A program made the position numbers and the translations under genes. DNA of 64,000 nucleotides, from positions 50,824 to 114,823 of the forward strand of contig DAOLNV010000009.1 of the NCBI GenBank assembly GCA_035416745.1, in the 5' to 3' direction. The notes under the pieces were generated by a model, which did no database searches, was not told where the DNA came from, and saw only the letters and a list, made by a program, of their open reading frames with translations. Positions 28,755-37,744 of this stretch are shown here, one piece after another; within the stretch, counting starts at the first letter, position 1, and each line of letters opens with the position of its first letter. This stretch comes from Candidatus Hydrogenedentota bacterium. Lineage in GTDB: Bacteria > Hydrogenedentota > Hydrogenedentia > Hydrogenedentales > SLHB01.

Positions 28755-29029
28755 GTCTCCGTCAAACCGCCATGAACGCTTGGACGGGCGGTCGTACGGA
28801 GCTGCTGAAAGAGCCTGACGTCGATAGCGCGACCTCGATTTGTCCTGAGATTGCGGGGTCGGGCGTGTGGTTGGCGGCAACGTCCGGCACAAGGCCGGAC
28901 GCTACAGCCGGAATCTCCATTCCTGTCCTCATCGCAATAGCTATACACCAGCGCGCGCCCCAAAGAACCCAAAAGCCGCTCCCCGAATCTTGTGGGGAAC
29001 GGCTTGGGAAAACCCAGAAGGGCTCCTGA
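28755..29029. other. Intergenic region between two convergent genes, with hairpins
   Basis: Besides the terminator near 28971-29005, there is a hairpin at 28882-28900 (GTCCGGC-acaag-GCCGGAC). No gene is seen. Confidence 0.5.
28971..29005 (-). terminator. Rho-independent terminator of the pseudopilin gene
   Basis: On the minus strand, a 12-base stem with one mismatch (AAGCCGTTCCCC pairing with GGGGAGCGGCTT) is followed by TTTTGGGTTCTTT. It lies about 25 bases after the pseudopilin stop. Confidence 0.75.
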
Positions 29030-30055
29030 TTAGCTTTCGCTCGTCTGTACAACAGCGCCAACCCAACTGCCGAAGTTCTCACCGTAGGTGCCTGCGGGGC
29101 CATTGGCAATCGGGTATTCACTCGGATAGCGCAGAAACGCCACATGGCCATCCATAAAGAGCACGTTTCCGCCGCCCGGCACGTGATTGTATGCGCCGAT
29201 CGCGGGGAAGGGGTCGGGAAAGACACCCAACTTGAGCGAGTCACCCCACGCGTCGAACATCACCGGCAGCTCGCTTTGTGCCATGGCACTTCCCGCGGGA
29301 TTGTTGATATCCGTAACGAAGAACCGTTCAATACCCTCACGAAGGTGCTGGTATTCTTTGGGCAACGCGGCGCCGTCATCATCAACAGGGCTGGTGGTGG
29401 CGCCGTCACCGCCAAGAAGGAGAGGCGTGATGCCGTTGCCCGCCGTGTCGCTCAGCGTGGGGGGATTGACCCAAGTCTTCGACTTCGTGATACCCCACGG
29501 GCACCCGTAGCCTATCACTGACGATTCAGAGTATGCGACGAAACCACCCCCAAAGTACGCGTCGTAAAACTGGCTGTACGTGAGGCCAAAAATGATGTCT
29601 TTCCCCTGAGCGCAGGACTTCGTCGCATAGGGGATATACAGGTACGACGGTAGGAGCGACGTGAGGGCTTCCAAACACGCCAGGGCTTCAGGGGTCTGGT
29701 TTACAGAGGCCATCTGAATGCGCGCATTCATGTCCCAGTCCGCGGCGTCCGACGGGCACACCGCGATCTGCATGTCCGTGCAGTATTCGGGATACACGGC
29801 ACTACCCAGGATGCCCATCGGGTAGCCTCCGATATTGAGCTCCGTTCGCGCAATTCCCGGGAACATCTCGCCCTTGCTCTCATTGGCGTACATCTTCAGA
29901 ACAAGACCCCATTGTTTGAGGTTGTTGGCACAGCTTGCACGCCGTGCAGCCTCGCGCGCCCGTGACAAAGCCGGCAGTAGAATGGCGGCGAGGATACCGA
30001 TGATCGCAATAACTACGAGCAATTCAATTAGTGTGAATCCATGCCTTTTTCTCAT
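29030..30055 (-). CDS. Prepilin-type (DUF1559-like) pseudopilin
   Basis: 341 residues. A type IV prepilin leader and helix (MRKRHGFTLIELLVVIAIIG, with F as residue 1 of the mature protein and E at +5) continues as ILAAILLPALSRAREAARR, followed by an extracellular globular domain with cysteines (RASCANNLKQWG). Near the C-terminus is NHVPGGGNVLFMDGHV, the histidine...DGHV motif of DUF1559-type proteins. It is a minor pseudopilin probably displayed through a type II secretion or type IV pilus machine, neither of which is in the window. The start at 30055 has GGGAGG upstream. It lies 90 bases downstream of the GntR/LacI gene on the same strand. Confidence 0.9.
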   Translation of the reverse strand: MRKRHGFTLIELLVVIAIIGILAAILLPALSRAREAARRASCANNLKQWGLVLKMYANESKGEMFPGIARTELNIGGYPMGILGSAVYPEYCTDMQIAVCPSDAADWDMNARIQMASVNQTPEALACLEALTSLLPSYLYIPYATKSCAQGKDIIFGLTYSQFYDAYFGGGFVAYSESSVIGYGCPWGITKSKTWVNPPTLSDTAGNGITPLLLGGDGATTSPVDDDGAALPKEYQHLREGIERFFVTDINNPAGSAMAQSELPVMFDAWGDSLKLGVFPDPFPAIGAYNHVPGGGNVLFMDGHVAFLRYPSEYPIANGPAGTYGENFGSWVGAVVQTSES

Positions 30056-30145
30056 GTCTTGCCTCCCTTCAATCAATCGCATAAGCTGCCTGTACTCTAA
30101 TCTCACTGAACCAGACACCAAATGCACTATTGCCGCGCCCGCGCC

Positions 30146-31285
30146 CTAGGCGGTTTCGCCCGCACGCGTCTGTATCCTCCTTTCTTCGGGTGCTGCTTCC
30201 CTGCTGACCGGCGCGTGAACACGGAGTTCAGCCTTGAGAAAACGCTGCTGGACGGTGCGCTGCGGCGATTCAATGCGTTCCAGCAGTATTTCAGCGCTCT
30301 GACGGCCCATCTCGTCGCCAGCCTGTACCGCGCTGATCATCGGGATGCCAAGCGCCTCCGTCAGTTCATTGTCATCAACCAGAGCCACTTGCACGTCGCC
30401 CGGGACGTCAAATCCGAGTTCGGCCAGTTCGTCGAGCAGATTCGCGGCGATCCCATCATCGGCGCAAAGAAACGCCGTCGGCCGGCTGCGATACGCCATG
30501 ATGCGGCTCACTACACTTGCCGGAGACCCGCCCGACGAGCCGAAAATCCCCATCAAATCCACGTTAAAAAGAATCGCTGCCTCTTTCAGGGCGCGCCGGT
30601 ATCCCGAGAAGCGGTCTTCGGCCGCCGTGTTGTCGAGTCCCGACGTGATATACGCGATATTCTTGTGTTTGCGTCTGACAAGTGCCTTCGTCAACTGATA
30701 CGCGATGTCTTCGTTATCCGTTACCACAAAATCGGTTTGAAATCCCCGCACGTACCGGTCCACCAGCACGAACGGGTAGCCTGATTTCTGGAATTTCCGG
30801 AGCAGATCCAGCGTCTTCTCGGCGGCATGTTGCAGCCAGAACGCCACGCCCTCGACGCCGCTGTTGCGCATGTTTGCCAGAAACTCGAACTCCGTCTCGT
30901 GACTGAAGCGGAGAAAATAGAACATGGTGTGAAAACCCTTGTCGGCCGCCGTTTGATTGAACCGGCGCACCACGCTCCGAGTGTAGTGGCATTCAAATTC
31001 GGGACATGCCAGAGCAACCGTCCGCCAGCCTTCGATCCGCAACGGTTTCTGCCACTGTGCCTTCGGGGCCACAAACGACCCGCGGCCGGGGCTGCGCACG
31101 ATGTAACCTTCCAGTTCGAGGTCGCGCATGGCCTGCCGCGTAGGGTTGCGGCTGACATTGTACTGCCGCGCCAGTTCATGTTCCGATGCAAGCCGCGTCC
31201 CCTCGGCCAATTCCCCGCTTTCAATCTGGTTCTTCAGCTCGCGCTTGATGAAGGCGTACACAGGTATTTCGCGCGGAGTTTCCAT
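30146..31285 (-). CDS. GntR-type regulator with LacI-family ligand-binding domain
   Basis: 379 residues. A GntR winged helix occupies about residues 5-75 (IESGELAEGTRLASEHELAR, then YNVSRNPTRQAMRDLELEGYI). A periplasmic-binding-protein-like sensor domain fills the rest, with LacI landmarks TAFLCADDGIAANLLDELAELGFDVP split around a hinge, and VALVDDNEL. Chimeras of this type usually sense sugars. The pseudopilin gene lies immediately downstream and is the natural regulatory target. The direct pair TGTCAgaaTGTCA, read on the minus strand upstream of the gene, could be an operator, but this is only a suggestion. Confidence 0.9.
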   Translation of the reverse strand: METPREIPVYAFIKRELKNQIESGELAEGTRLASEHELARQYNVSRNPTRQAMRDLELEGYIVRSPGRGSFVAPKAQWQKPLRIEGWRTVALACPEFECHYTRSVVRRFNQTAADKGFHTMFYFLRFSHETEFEFLANMRNSGVEGVAFWLQHAAEKTLDLLRKFQKSGYPFVLVDRYVRGFQTDFVVTDNEDIAYQLTKALVRRKHKNIAYITSGLDNTAAEDRFSGYRRALKEAAILFNVDLMGIFGSSGGSPASVVSRIMAYRSRPTAFLCADDGIAANLLDELAELGFDVPGDVQVALVDDNELTEALGIPMISAVQAGDEMGRQSAEILLERIESPQRTVQQRFLKAELRVHAPVSREAAPEERRIQTRAGETA

Positions 31286-31572
31286 CTGCTGTTATCCCTG
31301 TCCTGCCTCCCATGGTCTCAGATTTGTAATTACATCTATCCACACAATGTGATGACATTCTGACACACCAAACCGCAGGCGTCAACAGGTTCTGCCGCAA
31401 ATATCCTAAGTCGCTCAATTCCAATGGTTTAGAAAGACGCCACCGTCCTCTGCGAACCTGTGATTACAGCTTCTTGCGGGGTGAGTGGCGATGCACCATT
31501 CCCTCATCAGGGCGGCAAATGGCATCAGAGGACAACGCCGCTGCTTCCGGTTGCCGGATGTCCGAGACGAGA

Positions 31573-33360
31573 CTACTGTTCTGCAGGTACCGGAAGGATC
31601 AGAGCGCTGGGATACGCTGCGCTCATGTGCACCGCGTTGTGCGCTACCCGCATTTCCTCAGGAGCCTCTGGCGGAAAATCGGCCCCTGTGTTCGGGTTGA
31701 TTTCAAATCGGGGGAAGTTGCTGCTTGACACATGCACCCCGATGCGATGCCCAGCGTTGAAAATCATGCTGATGGACCACAAATCGACGGTCAATTCGCC
31801 GAGCTCGCCGGGCGGAAGCGGCTGGGGTCGCTCAAACCCGTTGCGGAATTTGACCCGTTGGATGTTGTCGAGGAGCAGAATCTCCTTGCCGTCCGGATAG
31901 ATGTCCACCAGTTTGGCCGTGAAATCCGTGTCCGGCGCATCCGAGGAGACAAATAGACGCAGCCTCACGCGGCCCGTCACTTCCATGGGCGCTTCGAGAG
32001 GAGCGGTGGCAAAACGAAGCACGTCGGGCCGCTTCCCCAATTCGCTCTGATCGAATGGCCCCGCCGGAAGGATAAGGTTTTGCCCGCCGTGAGTCGGGCA
32101 GGGGTTCTTCGGATCAAAGTCGTATTCGAGCGCGTCATCACCGGCGACAGGGGATTCAGCCGAAAGGCTCCTGTCCTTGTGCAGGAACAGCGCCTCGTCC
32201 CGGGTTTCGAAAGGAGGCCAATTCTGCGCCGTGCGCCATTCCTTGCCAGGCGCGTTGGGATCCGAGAAATCGCCGAGCGTGTAGTATCGCACGACAGCTT
32301 CGGTCCACGGCTGCGATTGGCCACCCAGAAGCCAGTGTTTCAGGAATCGCAGAGACGTGCCGTTGAGGTCGGCATCCATGAAATTGTCCGGAAGTTCGAC
32401 GTCGCCGAATTTCTTTGTGGGCGCGTGCCCCCACGGCCCCATGATAAGCACTTGATTGCCGCGGGCGCGTTCTCCCCCTCTGTTTTGTCTGGAAGTGAAA
32501 CTATCGATGGTTCCCTGGGCAAAAATGTCCCACCATCCCCCGACATGCAGCGTCGGGGCGTTAATATCGGGCGCACGTTTGTCGAGGTCATAAAGACTCC
32601 AAAACGAGTCATCGGTGGGATGGCTTTTCCATTCATCAATCACATGGGAGCTGCCCTGTTCCGATATCCATTTTTCGCAGAGGTTCTTTCGCCACACGCC
32701 GCCTTGATACGACAATTGACCATAGAATCGCGAAGGAGAGACCCAAATCACCTGGCATGAGAGATCCGGACACAACGGCGCGAGCAGCTCCGTCGAGATT
32801 CCCAGCGCCGACATACCGAACGTCCCGACCACGCCGTTGGACCAGGACTGCTCCTTGATCCATTCCACGGTGTGAAAACCGTCCTGGTGTTCGCCCCAAC
32901 CATCGTCGCCAAAGACCATGTCGGCGCCTTCGCTGCCGTCGCGCCCCCGGGTGCTTTGAATCACGAAAGCGATGCCCTGCGAGGTGAACAGCGCTCCGAA
33001 CGCCGCCCCTTCATCGCGGCTGTAGGGAGTGCGGGTCAGCACCGTGCATGCCGGCTCTTGACCCGCCGGAAGGTACACGTCCGTGGCCAGTTTGACACCG
33101 TCGGGCATGGCGACCTGGAGATTATGGCGGCCAGCGCCCAAACGTTCGGAAGGCGCCTCGGGCGCTTCGACTGGCGCCCCTGCGCCGCTCCCTTCCGCGT
33201 CGGCGTCTTGCGATACAACACCAGCGTTGCTTGTGACAGCCGGTTCACCCCCGCACCCGGCAATTCCACCCACCATGACAAACAATGCCGCGATGGCGCC
33301 AAAGCGCTTAAAGAAGTCTGCCGTCCACCGCAAAGTCAAACGCGAATTCAACAGTCTCAT
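31573..33360 (-). CDS. CocE/NonD-family hydrolase (X-Pro dipeptidyl-peptidase S15 type), lipoprotein
   Basis: 595 residues. A lipoprotein signal with lipobox GIAGC comes within the first 40 residues. The alpha/beta-hydrolase part carries TPYSRDEGAAFGA, STRGRDGSEG and the nucleophile region VGTFGMSALG. A C-terminal jelly-roll domain (TGRVRLRLFVSSDAPDTDF, then DLWSISMIFNAGHRIGVHV) is typical of PepX/CocE. It probably cleaves acyl esters or N-terminal dipeptides at the cell surface. The ATG at 33360 has the best-spaced AGGAGG (nine bases). ATGs at 33369 and 33384 are alternatives. Confidence 0.88.
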   Translation of the reverse strand: MRLLNSRLTLRWTADFFKRFGAIAALFVMVGGIAGCGGEPAVTSNAGVVSQDADAEGSGAGAPVEAPEAPSERLGAGRHNLQVAMPDGVKLATDVYLPAGQEPACTVLTRTPYSRDEGAAFGALFTSQGIAFVIQSTRGRDGSEGADMVFGDDGWGEHQDGFHTVEWIKEQSWSNGVVGTFGMSALGISTELLAPLCPDLSCQVIWVSPSRFYGQLSYQGGVWRKNLCEKWISEQGSSHVIDEWKSHPTDDSFWSLYDLDKRAPDINAPTLHVGGWWDIFAQGTIDSFTSRQNRGGERARGNQVLIMGPWGHAPTKKFGDVELPDNFMDADLNGTSLRFLKHWLLGGQSQPWTEAVVRYYTLGDFSDPNAPGKEWRTAQNWPPFETRDEALFLHKDRSLSAESPVAGDDALEYDFDPKNPCPTHGGQNLILPAGPFDQSELGKRPDVLRFATAPLEAPMEVTGRVRLRLFVSSDAPDTDFTAKLVDIYPDGKEILLLDNIQRVKFRNGFERPQPLPPGELGELTVDLWSISMIFNAGHRIGVHVSSSNFPRFEINPNTGADFPPEAPEEMRVAHNAVHMSAAYPSALILPVPAEQ

Positions 33361-34238
33361 CTCACTCATCCTCCTCCCGCACACTCAGGCCGGCTTGGAG
33401 GGATTGTAATGACAATTCCGGCAAACGGTCAAGACAGTCGAAGCAGAATCATTACGTCCCCACCGAATCGGCCCTTCCCCACGCTAGCCAGGAATCCGCA
33501 GCGCGAGACCTTTGAAGTGTCTCTGGGCGCGGCTGCAAAATACGAATTCCCAGGCCGCCGTTGACGCGGCCTCCCTCGGCATTCCGTCAGGATCAAACCT
33601 CAGATGTTCGCGGCTGTGGCCTGGCAAATCTCGAAGAACCGCCACGGCTCCTCGCGACTCTTTGCACTCCAGCAGGCGAATCTGTCTTTTGGCCGAATCG
33701 TGACCTTCCGTCGCCCCCCCTTGGGCCGCCTGGCTGATGACCGCAGTCTACAACCGGAAGTATCCCTTTTCCGGCAGAATTCGCGTTTTTCTAAACTTAA
33801 GTACCATTTTCCGCGTGTCTTACGCAGCTTAGAAACTCTTAATTCCAAAAAACAGCGAAACCAAAGTCAGGACCAGCTTATCTATGCTACTTGACTTTTG
33901 GTATGTCCATACGATACCCTAATGTGAAGATACGGAGCGATACCCCTGCATCAACGGTTTTAGACCCCAACGTGACAGGCATATTTGGGGACTCACTGGA
34001 TAGTAGAAATGCAGTGAATGCAGCCAAGCAGGCTGGAACTTCTGGCGGACGTGAGGGATTAAGTGTGAACGGGAGGCCAGAGAACACGTATCCCTAAAAG
34101 TATGTTTTGTGATAAGGTTACTAACTTTTGTCGTGATGTAGCGAAGTTAGCGGTGAGGGAGAAGTGCCGCGGGCTGAAAGTGGCGCCGATGTACGTCCCG
34201 CATCGGCAAACGGAAAGCCTTAAACTCAGAGGTGGAAT
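33361..34238. other. Long intergenic region with a lower-GC core
   Basis: About 880 bases without a convincing gene. The middle (roughly 33780-34130) is visibly richer in A/T than the flanks. A TTGACT at 33891-33896 with GATACC 16 bases on could be a promoter, but the match is weak. CTAACTT (34121-34127) and AAGTTAG (34144-34150) form an inverted repeat about 90 bases before the YtrA-type gene and might be its operator. The stretch could be remnant DNA or carry a small RNA. I cannot decide. Confidence 0.5.
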
Positions 34239-34664
34239 ATGACCAACAGTAACGATGTGACGTACTCCGTGAATCTAGACAGTCCTATCGCTGTCTATGT
34301 GCAAATCGAGAACCAGATCCAGTTCGCTATAGCATCCGGCCGTATCAAGCCGGGGTTCACCCTGCCGTCGGTGCGTGAAATGTCCCAGCTGCTCGACGTC
34401 AATCCGAACACGGTGACCAAGGCCTACCGGGATCTCGAGTTGCTTGAACTCGTTCATACACGGCGTGGCGTCGGCGTGACGATCGCGGAGAAGGCTCCGA
34501 AGATCTGCCGTGACAGAACGCGTCCCATGGTTAAGCACCATCTTGTCGACGCAGTTTCCGAGTGCATTGCGTGCGGATTGAGCGAAAGCGACGTGCGCAA
34601 TATCGTCGAGAGCACAATCAGCAGCGGCACAAAGCCGTACGAAGCCCCGAAGAAAAAGAAATAG
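34239..34664 (+). CDS. GntR-family regulator, YtrA type
   Basis: 141 residues. A winged helix (VQIENQIQFAIASGRIKPG, LPSVREMSQLLDVNPNTV, AYRDLELLELVHTRRGVG) is followed by a short C-terminal helix pair instead of an effector domain, which defines the YtrA subgroup. GAGGTGG lies three bases before the ATG. YtrA-type repressors usually control ABC transporter genes. The neighbouring ABC ATPase at 34690 is convergent with it, so autoregulation together with the neighbour would need a shared element elsewhere. The lysine-rich end (KKKK) is a little unusual. Confidence 0.88.
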   Translation: MTNSNDVTYSVNLDSPIAVYVQIENQIQFAIASGRIKPGFTLPSVREMSQLLDVNPNTVTKAYRDLELLELVHTRRGVGVTIAEKAPKICRDRTRPMVKHHLVDAVSECIACGLSESDVRNIVESTISSGTKPYEAPKKKK

Positions 34665-34689
34665 GGCTCCCCACAGTCTCAACAATAGA

Positions 34690-35481
34690 TTAACCGCGCG
34701 GGGCGGGTACTATTTTCAGCGTGTAGGTCCCGCGCGTTTTTTGTACACAGCAGGGAGCTCCGAAAGCCTTCGACAGTATTGAGGCGCGCAGTAGAGTGTT
34801 GCGGCTGCCCTGCGCGAGGACGCCGCCACTCTTCAGGATGAGCACGTTTTCAATCCAGTCGCCAATCTCCTCTATGTGGTGGGTGACATAGATGATGGTG
34901 GGCATTTCGTGTGCCGCGGCAAGAAGCGACAAGTCATCGAGAAGGCGGTGGCGTGCCGCGGGGTCCAACCCGGCGCACGGCTCATCGAGCACCATCAATT
35001 GAGGATTGCAGACGAGTGCTCGGGCAATCAGTACGCGCTGGCGTTCGCCTTGCGACAGCGTCGCATACGCATGCCCTCCCAGGTGCTGTGCATTAACGCG
35101 CCCGAGAGCCCCCCGCGCCCTTTCATATTCGGGCTCCGAGAGAATACGGTATACGCCCATGGACGCATCCAGTCCTGAAGCGACAACATCCAACGCCCTG
35201 TCACCCTGAGGAAATCGAGACTCGATGGAGCTGCTGACCCATCCGACGGTTTTTCGGAGTTCAGGGATGTTGTAGGCGCCGAAACGCTTGCCCAACACGC
35301 GCACGCTGCCCCGGGTGGGCCATTCGTATCCCGTCACGATTTTGAGAAGGGTTGTCTTGCCCGCGCCATTAGACCCGAGCAAGGCCCAATGGCTGCCCCG
35401 TTCGATCCGCCACGAAACCCCGCGTAAGATGGCGGTTCCGTTGCGCTCGAACCAGATATCCTCCACATGCACGATGCCCAT
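34690..35481 (-). CDS. Stand-alone ABC ATPase
   Basis: 263 residues. Walker A is GSNGAGKTTLLKIVTG, the signature is LSQGERQRVLIARAL, Walker B is LMVLDEPCAGLDPAAR, and the H-loop is IIYVTHHIEEI. No permease is next to it. It resembles ModF/YlmA-type soluble ATPases, which also lack an obvious membrane partner. AGGAG lies five bases before the ATG. It is the last gene of a minus-strand series with pcm 39 bases upstream. Confidence 0.85.
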   Translation of the reverse strand: MGIVHVEDIWFERNGTAILRGVSWRIERGSHWALLGSNGAGKTTLLKIVTGYEWPTRGSVRVLGKRFGAYNIPELRKTVGWVSSSIESRFPQGDRALDVVASGLDASMGVYRILSEPEYERARGALGRVNAQHLGGHAYATLSQGERQRVLIARALVCNPQLMVLDEPCAGLDPAARHRLLDDLSLLAAAHEMPTIIYVTHHIEEIGDWIENVLILKSGGVLAQGSRNTLLRASILSKAFGAPCCVQKTRGTYTLKIVPAPRG

Positions 35482-35520
35482 GGTGTCTCCTGCGTATTTC
35501 GGGGGAACCTGCTGCCGGAC

Positions 35521-36177
35521 TCAGGCGGACCAGCCATCCCGGCCCACAAGCGGAACAAACATACAGCGAATGCTGTCGCGTTCGAAATACCGATCATCAC
35601 CTTCACGCACGACCACTTTGAGCTGCTGCAAATCGCGGCTTCCCACAGGGCATACCAGGCGCCCCCCGAGCGCTAGCTGAGACCGCAGGGATGGCGGGAT
35701 CGCGGGCGCGGCCGCGGTGACAACGATTGCGTCGTACGGGGCATGCTCCGGCCAACCCAGGGTGCCGTCCCCCACCACGACCGTCACGTTGTGATACTCG
35801 AGCGCGCGCAGCCTCTCCCTCGCGCTATCCGCCAGATTCTCAAAACGCTCGACCGAGATGACCTCCCCCGCAAGCTCGGCCAGGATCGCAGCCTGGTAGC
35901 CGGAACCGGTGCCCACTTCGAGGACCTTGCTCTGAGGCGTCACTTCGAGCAGTTCCGTCATCTTAGCCACCATGTACGGCTGGGAGATGGTCTGGCCGGA
36001 GCCGATTTCCAGCGGACGGTCTTCGTAAGCGCGCTGTTGTTTCGCGAGGGGCACGAAGTAATGGCGAGGCACGGCGCGCATCGCGGCAAGCAAACGCTGG
36101 CCAGTGATGCCGCGGTTCGCGATCTGATGCCGCACCATCGCCTCGCGCTCGCCCGCGTATGGATCGGATGGAATCAT
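35521..36177 (-). CDS. pcm: Protein-L-isoaspartate O-methyltransferase
   Basis: 218 residues, the usual Pcm length. The active-site region AYEDRPLEIGSGQTISQPYM is diagnostic. The SAM motif I is VLEVGTGSGYQAAIL, and GDGTLGWPEHAPYDAIVV follows. It methylates isoaspartyl residues in age-damaged proteins so that they can revert to aspartate. It sits in a housekeeping operon, 13 bases after yggT. Confidence 0.96.
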   Translation of the reverse strand: MIPSDPYAGEREAMVRHQIANRGITGQRLLAAMRAVPRHYFVPLAKQQRAYEDRPLEIGSGQTISQPYMVAKMTELLEVTPQSKVLEVGTGSGYQAAILAELAGEVISVERFENLADSARERLRALEYHNVTVVVGDGTLGWPEHAPYDAIVVTAAAPAIPPSLRSQLALGGRLVCPVGSRDLQQLKVVVREGDDRYFERDSIRCMFVPLVGRDGWSA

Positions 36178-36190
36178 AAAGCCCTGCCTG

Positions 36191-36475
36191 CTACAAGAGG
36201 GGCATGCCGCGCGCCGGCCCGTGGTCCATTGTCAACAAAGCCACTACGACAGTACGCACCACCCAAATCAAAAACAACGTGGCAAGAGGACCAAAATCGA
36301 CCGGCCCCATGTGAGGCAGCAACCGCCGCATGCGCTGAATCAAGGGCTCCGTGATGCGCCCAACCCAGGCCAGCCGCCCCGCATCGGTATTGACTTCAAG
36401 CCAGGGCCCGAACCACCGGAGCAGAATCAGGATCATGTACAAGGTCAGTATGCTGAAAACCGCATGTGCCACCAT
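36191..36475 (-). CDS. YggT-family membrane protein
   Basis: 94 residues with two hydrophobic segments (about 3-22 and 62-82). The short motif WVGRITEPLIQRMRRLLP between them matches the YggT signature (dP.l..iRr..P). YggT proteins are small inner-membrane proteins of debated role, linked to osmotic protection and cell division. Its ATG overlaps the stop of the ThpR gene by one base, so they are translationally coupled. Confidence 0.88.
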   Translation of the reverse strand: MVAHAVFSILTLYMILILLRWFGPWLEVNTDAGRLAWVGRITEPLIQRMRRLLPHMGPVDFGPLATLFLIWVVRTVVVALLTMDHGPARGMPLL

Positions 36476-37029
36476 TAGAATCTACACTCCCGAATGCGCT
36501 CATAGAGCGGCCCCTGGGGCGTCAGGGTGCTCGAAAAAAGCGTTACACCAGCCACGCGGAACGGGCGCCCGTGAAAGTCCGCCAACGGCGCCAGAGCAGG
36601 CCCGAGTTGGCCCGCCTCCTCAGGCCTCCGAATCCGGCCCAACGTCAGATGCGGGCGAAAGGGCCGGTTCTCGGGTTTCAAGTCAATGCTTGCAGCAGCC
36701 TTTTCGGCCACAGTCTGGACTTCCGATAGCCCGCCCTCGAGCGGACCAACCCCCGCCCAGATTACGCTGGGATGCCGTACGTCAGGGAATGCCCCGGCAC
36801 CCTGCACCGCGCACTCGAAAGCGCTTATGCCCGAGCATCCCTTTGCAAGAAACTCGCCGGCTATTCCGGCCTGATCGTCGTCGATCTCGCCCAGAAAACG
36901 CAAGGTCAGATGCATGCGGTCCGGCCGCACCCACGAAGCACGAATACCTGAGCGGCGCAGATGCTCGACCATTCCCTGTAATTCCCGCCGGGTGGCCTCC
37001 GGCAACTCGATGGCGATAAACGTCCGCAT
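36475..37029 (-). CDS. thpR: RNA 2',3'-cyclic phosphodiesterase (2H family)
   Basis: 184 residues. Both catalytic HxTx motifs are present: HLTLRFLGEI near residue 40 and HLTLGRIRR near residue 132. The N-terminus MRTFIAIELPEATR is typical of ThpR/LigT. It hydrolyses 2',3'-cyclic phosphates at RNA ends. It lies seven bases after nnrE in the same operon. Confidence 0.93.
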   Translation of the reverse strand: MRTFIAIELPEATRRELQGMVEHLRRSGIRASWVRPDRMHLTLRFLGEIDDDQAGIAGEFLAKGCSGISAFECAVQGAGAFPDVRHPSVIWAGVGPLEGGLSEVQTVAEKAAASIDLKPENRPFRPHLTLGRIRRPEEAGQLGPALAPLADFHGRPFRVAGVTLFSSTLTPQGPLYERIRECRF

Positions 37030-37036
37030 AACGGTA

Positions 37037-37717
37037 TTACGAGCCGGCTCGGGCGCGTTCGAGGCGTATCCAAGCTTCGTCGTCCCCGCATACCTTGGGA
37101 ATCCCGATATCCGCCACGACGAGACGCCCTACGTAGCGTTTGGCCTCGGGCATCACCAAGCCCTGCTTGGCGTACTGAAACGTGACCGTGATGTCAGCAC
37201 GCACACAATTCCCGCAGACGGCGCCTGTGTCGGCATCGAGGCCGGACGGCAGGTCCACCGCCACGGTGTAGACCTCCGGCCAGGCATCGATGGCCGCCCG
37301 GATCGGGCCGGTAACCTCGCCTTTGACTCCCGTCCCCAGTAAAGCGTCGATCAGCACAGCGCAATCGCCCAGGGACATGACGTGTTTCCTCGCGGCGGCT
37401 TCGTCTTGCGCCGCAATGACCTTTCCCCCCAGATTCCGGTAGGCCTGAAGAAAGATCGCCGGGTCTCCCGTCAACTCGCCGGGATCGGCAATGACAACGA
37501 CCCGCGGCTCGTACCCAGCCAGAAGGGCGAGACGTGCAACCACGAAACCATCGCCGCCATTGTTACCCTTTCCACAGACAATCCCGACGGGGCCGCGGTT
37601 CACGTGTTCGAACACCCGCGTGCCTGCCGTATTCATCAATACCACACTCGGGATCCCCACCTCCTCTATGCAACGGCGGTCGGCTTCCCGCATTTGATTC
37701 GCTGTCAATGCCTTCAT
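37037..37717 (-). CDS. nnrE: NAD(P)H-hydrate epimerase, stand-alone YjeF_N domain
   Basis: 226 residues. GIVCGKGNNGGDGFVVARLL-type and DALLGTGVKGEVTGPIR motifs mark the YjeF N-terminal fold, and the catalytic aspartate lies in the latter. It interconverts R- and S-forms of hydrated NAD(P)H for repair. In many bacteria it is fused to the dehydratase NnrD. Here the dehydratase domain is absent and must be encoded elsewhere. It is the first gene of the nnrE-thpR-yggT-pcm-ABC operon. Confidence 0.92.
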   Translation of the reverse strand: MKALTANQMREADRRCIEEVGIPSVVLMNTAGTRVFEHVNRGPVGIVCGKGNNGGDGFVVARLALLAGYEPRVVVIADPGELTGDPAIFLQAYRNLGGKVIAAQDEAAARKHVMSLGDCAVLIDALLGTGVKGEVTGPIRAAIDAWPEVYTVAVDLPSGLDADTGAVCGNCVRADITVTFQYAKQGLVMPEAKRYVGRLVVADIGIPKVCGDDEAWIRLERARAGS

Positions 37718-37744
37718 GTGCGCATCTCCTCACATCCGGGCGGA

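Noticed and set aside
33600..34097. Short frames on both strands in the low-GC gap
   Set aside because: No ribosome sites, no recognisable composition and no conserved motifs. The TTG-started frame from 33891 coincides with the possible promoter box.
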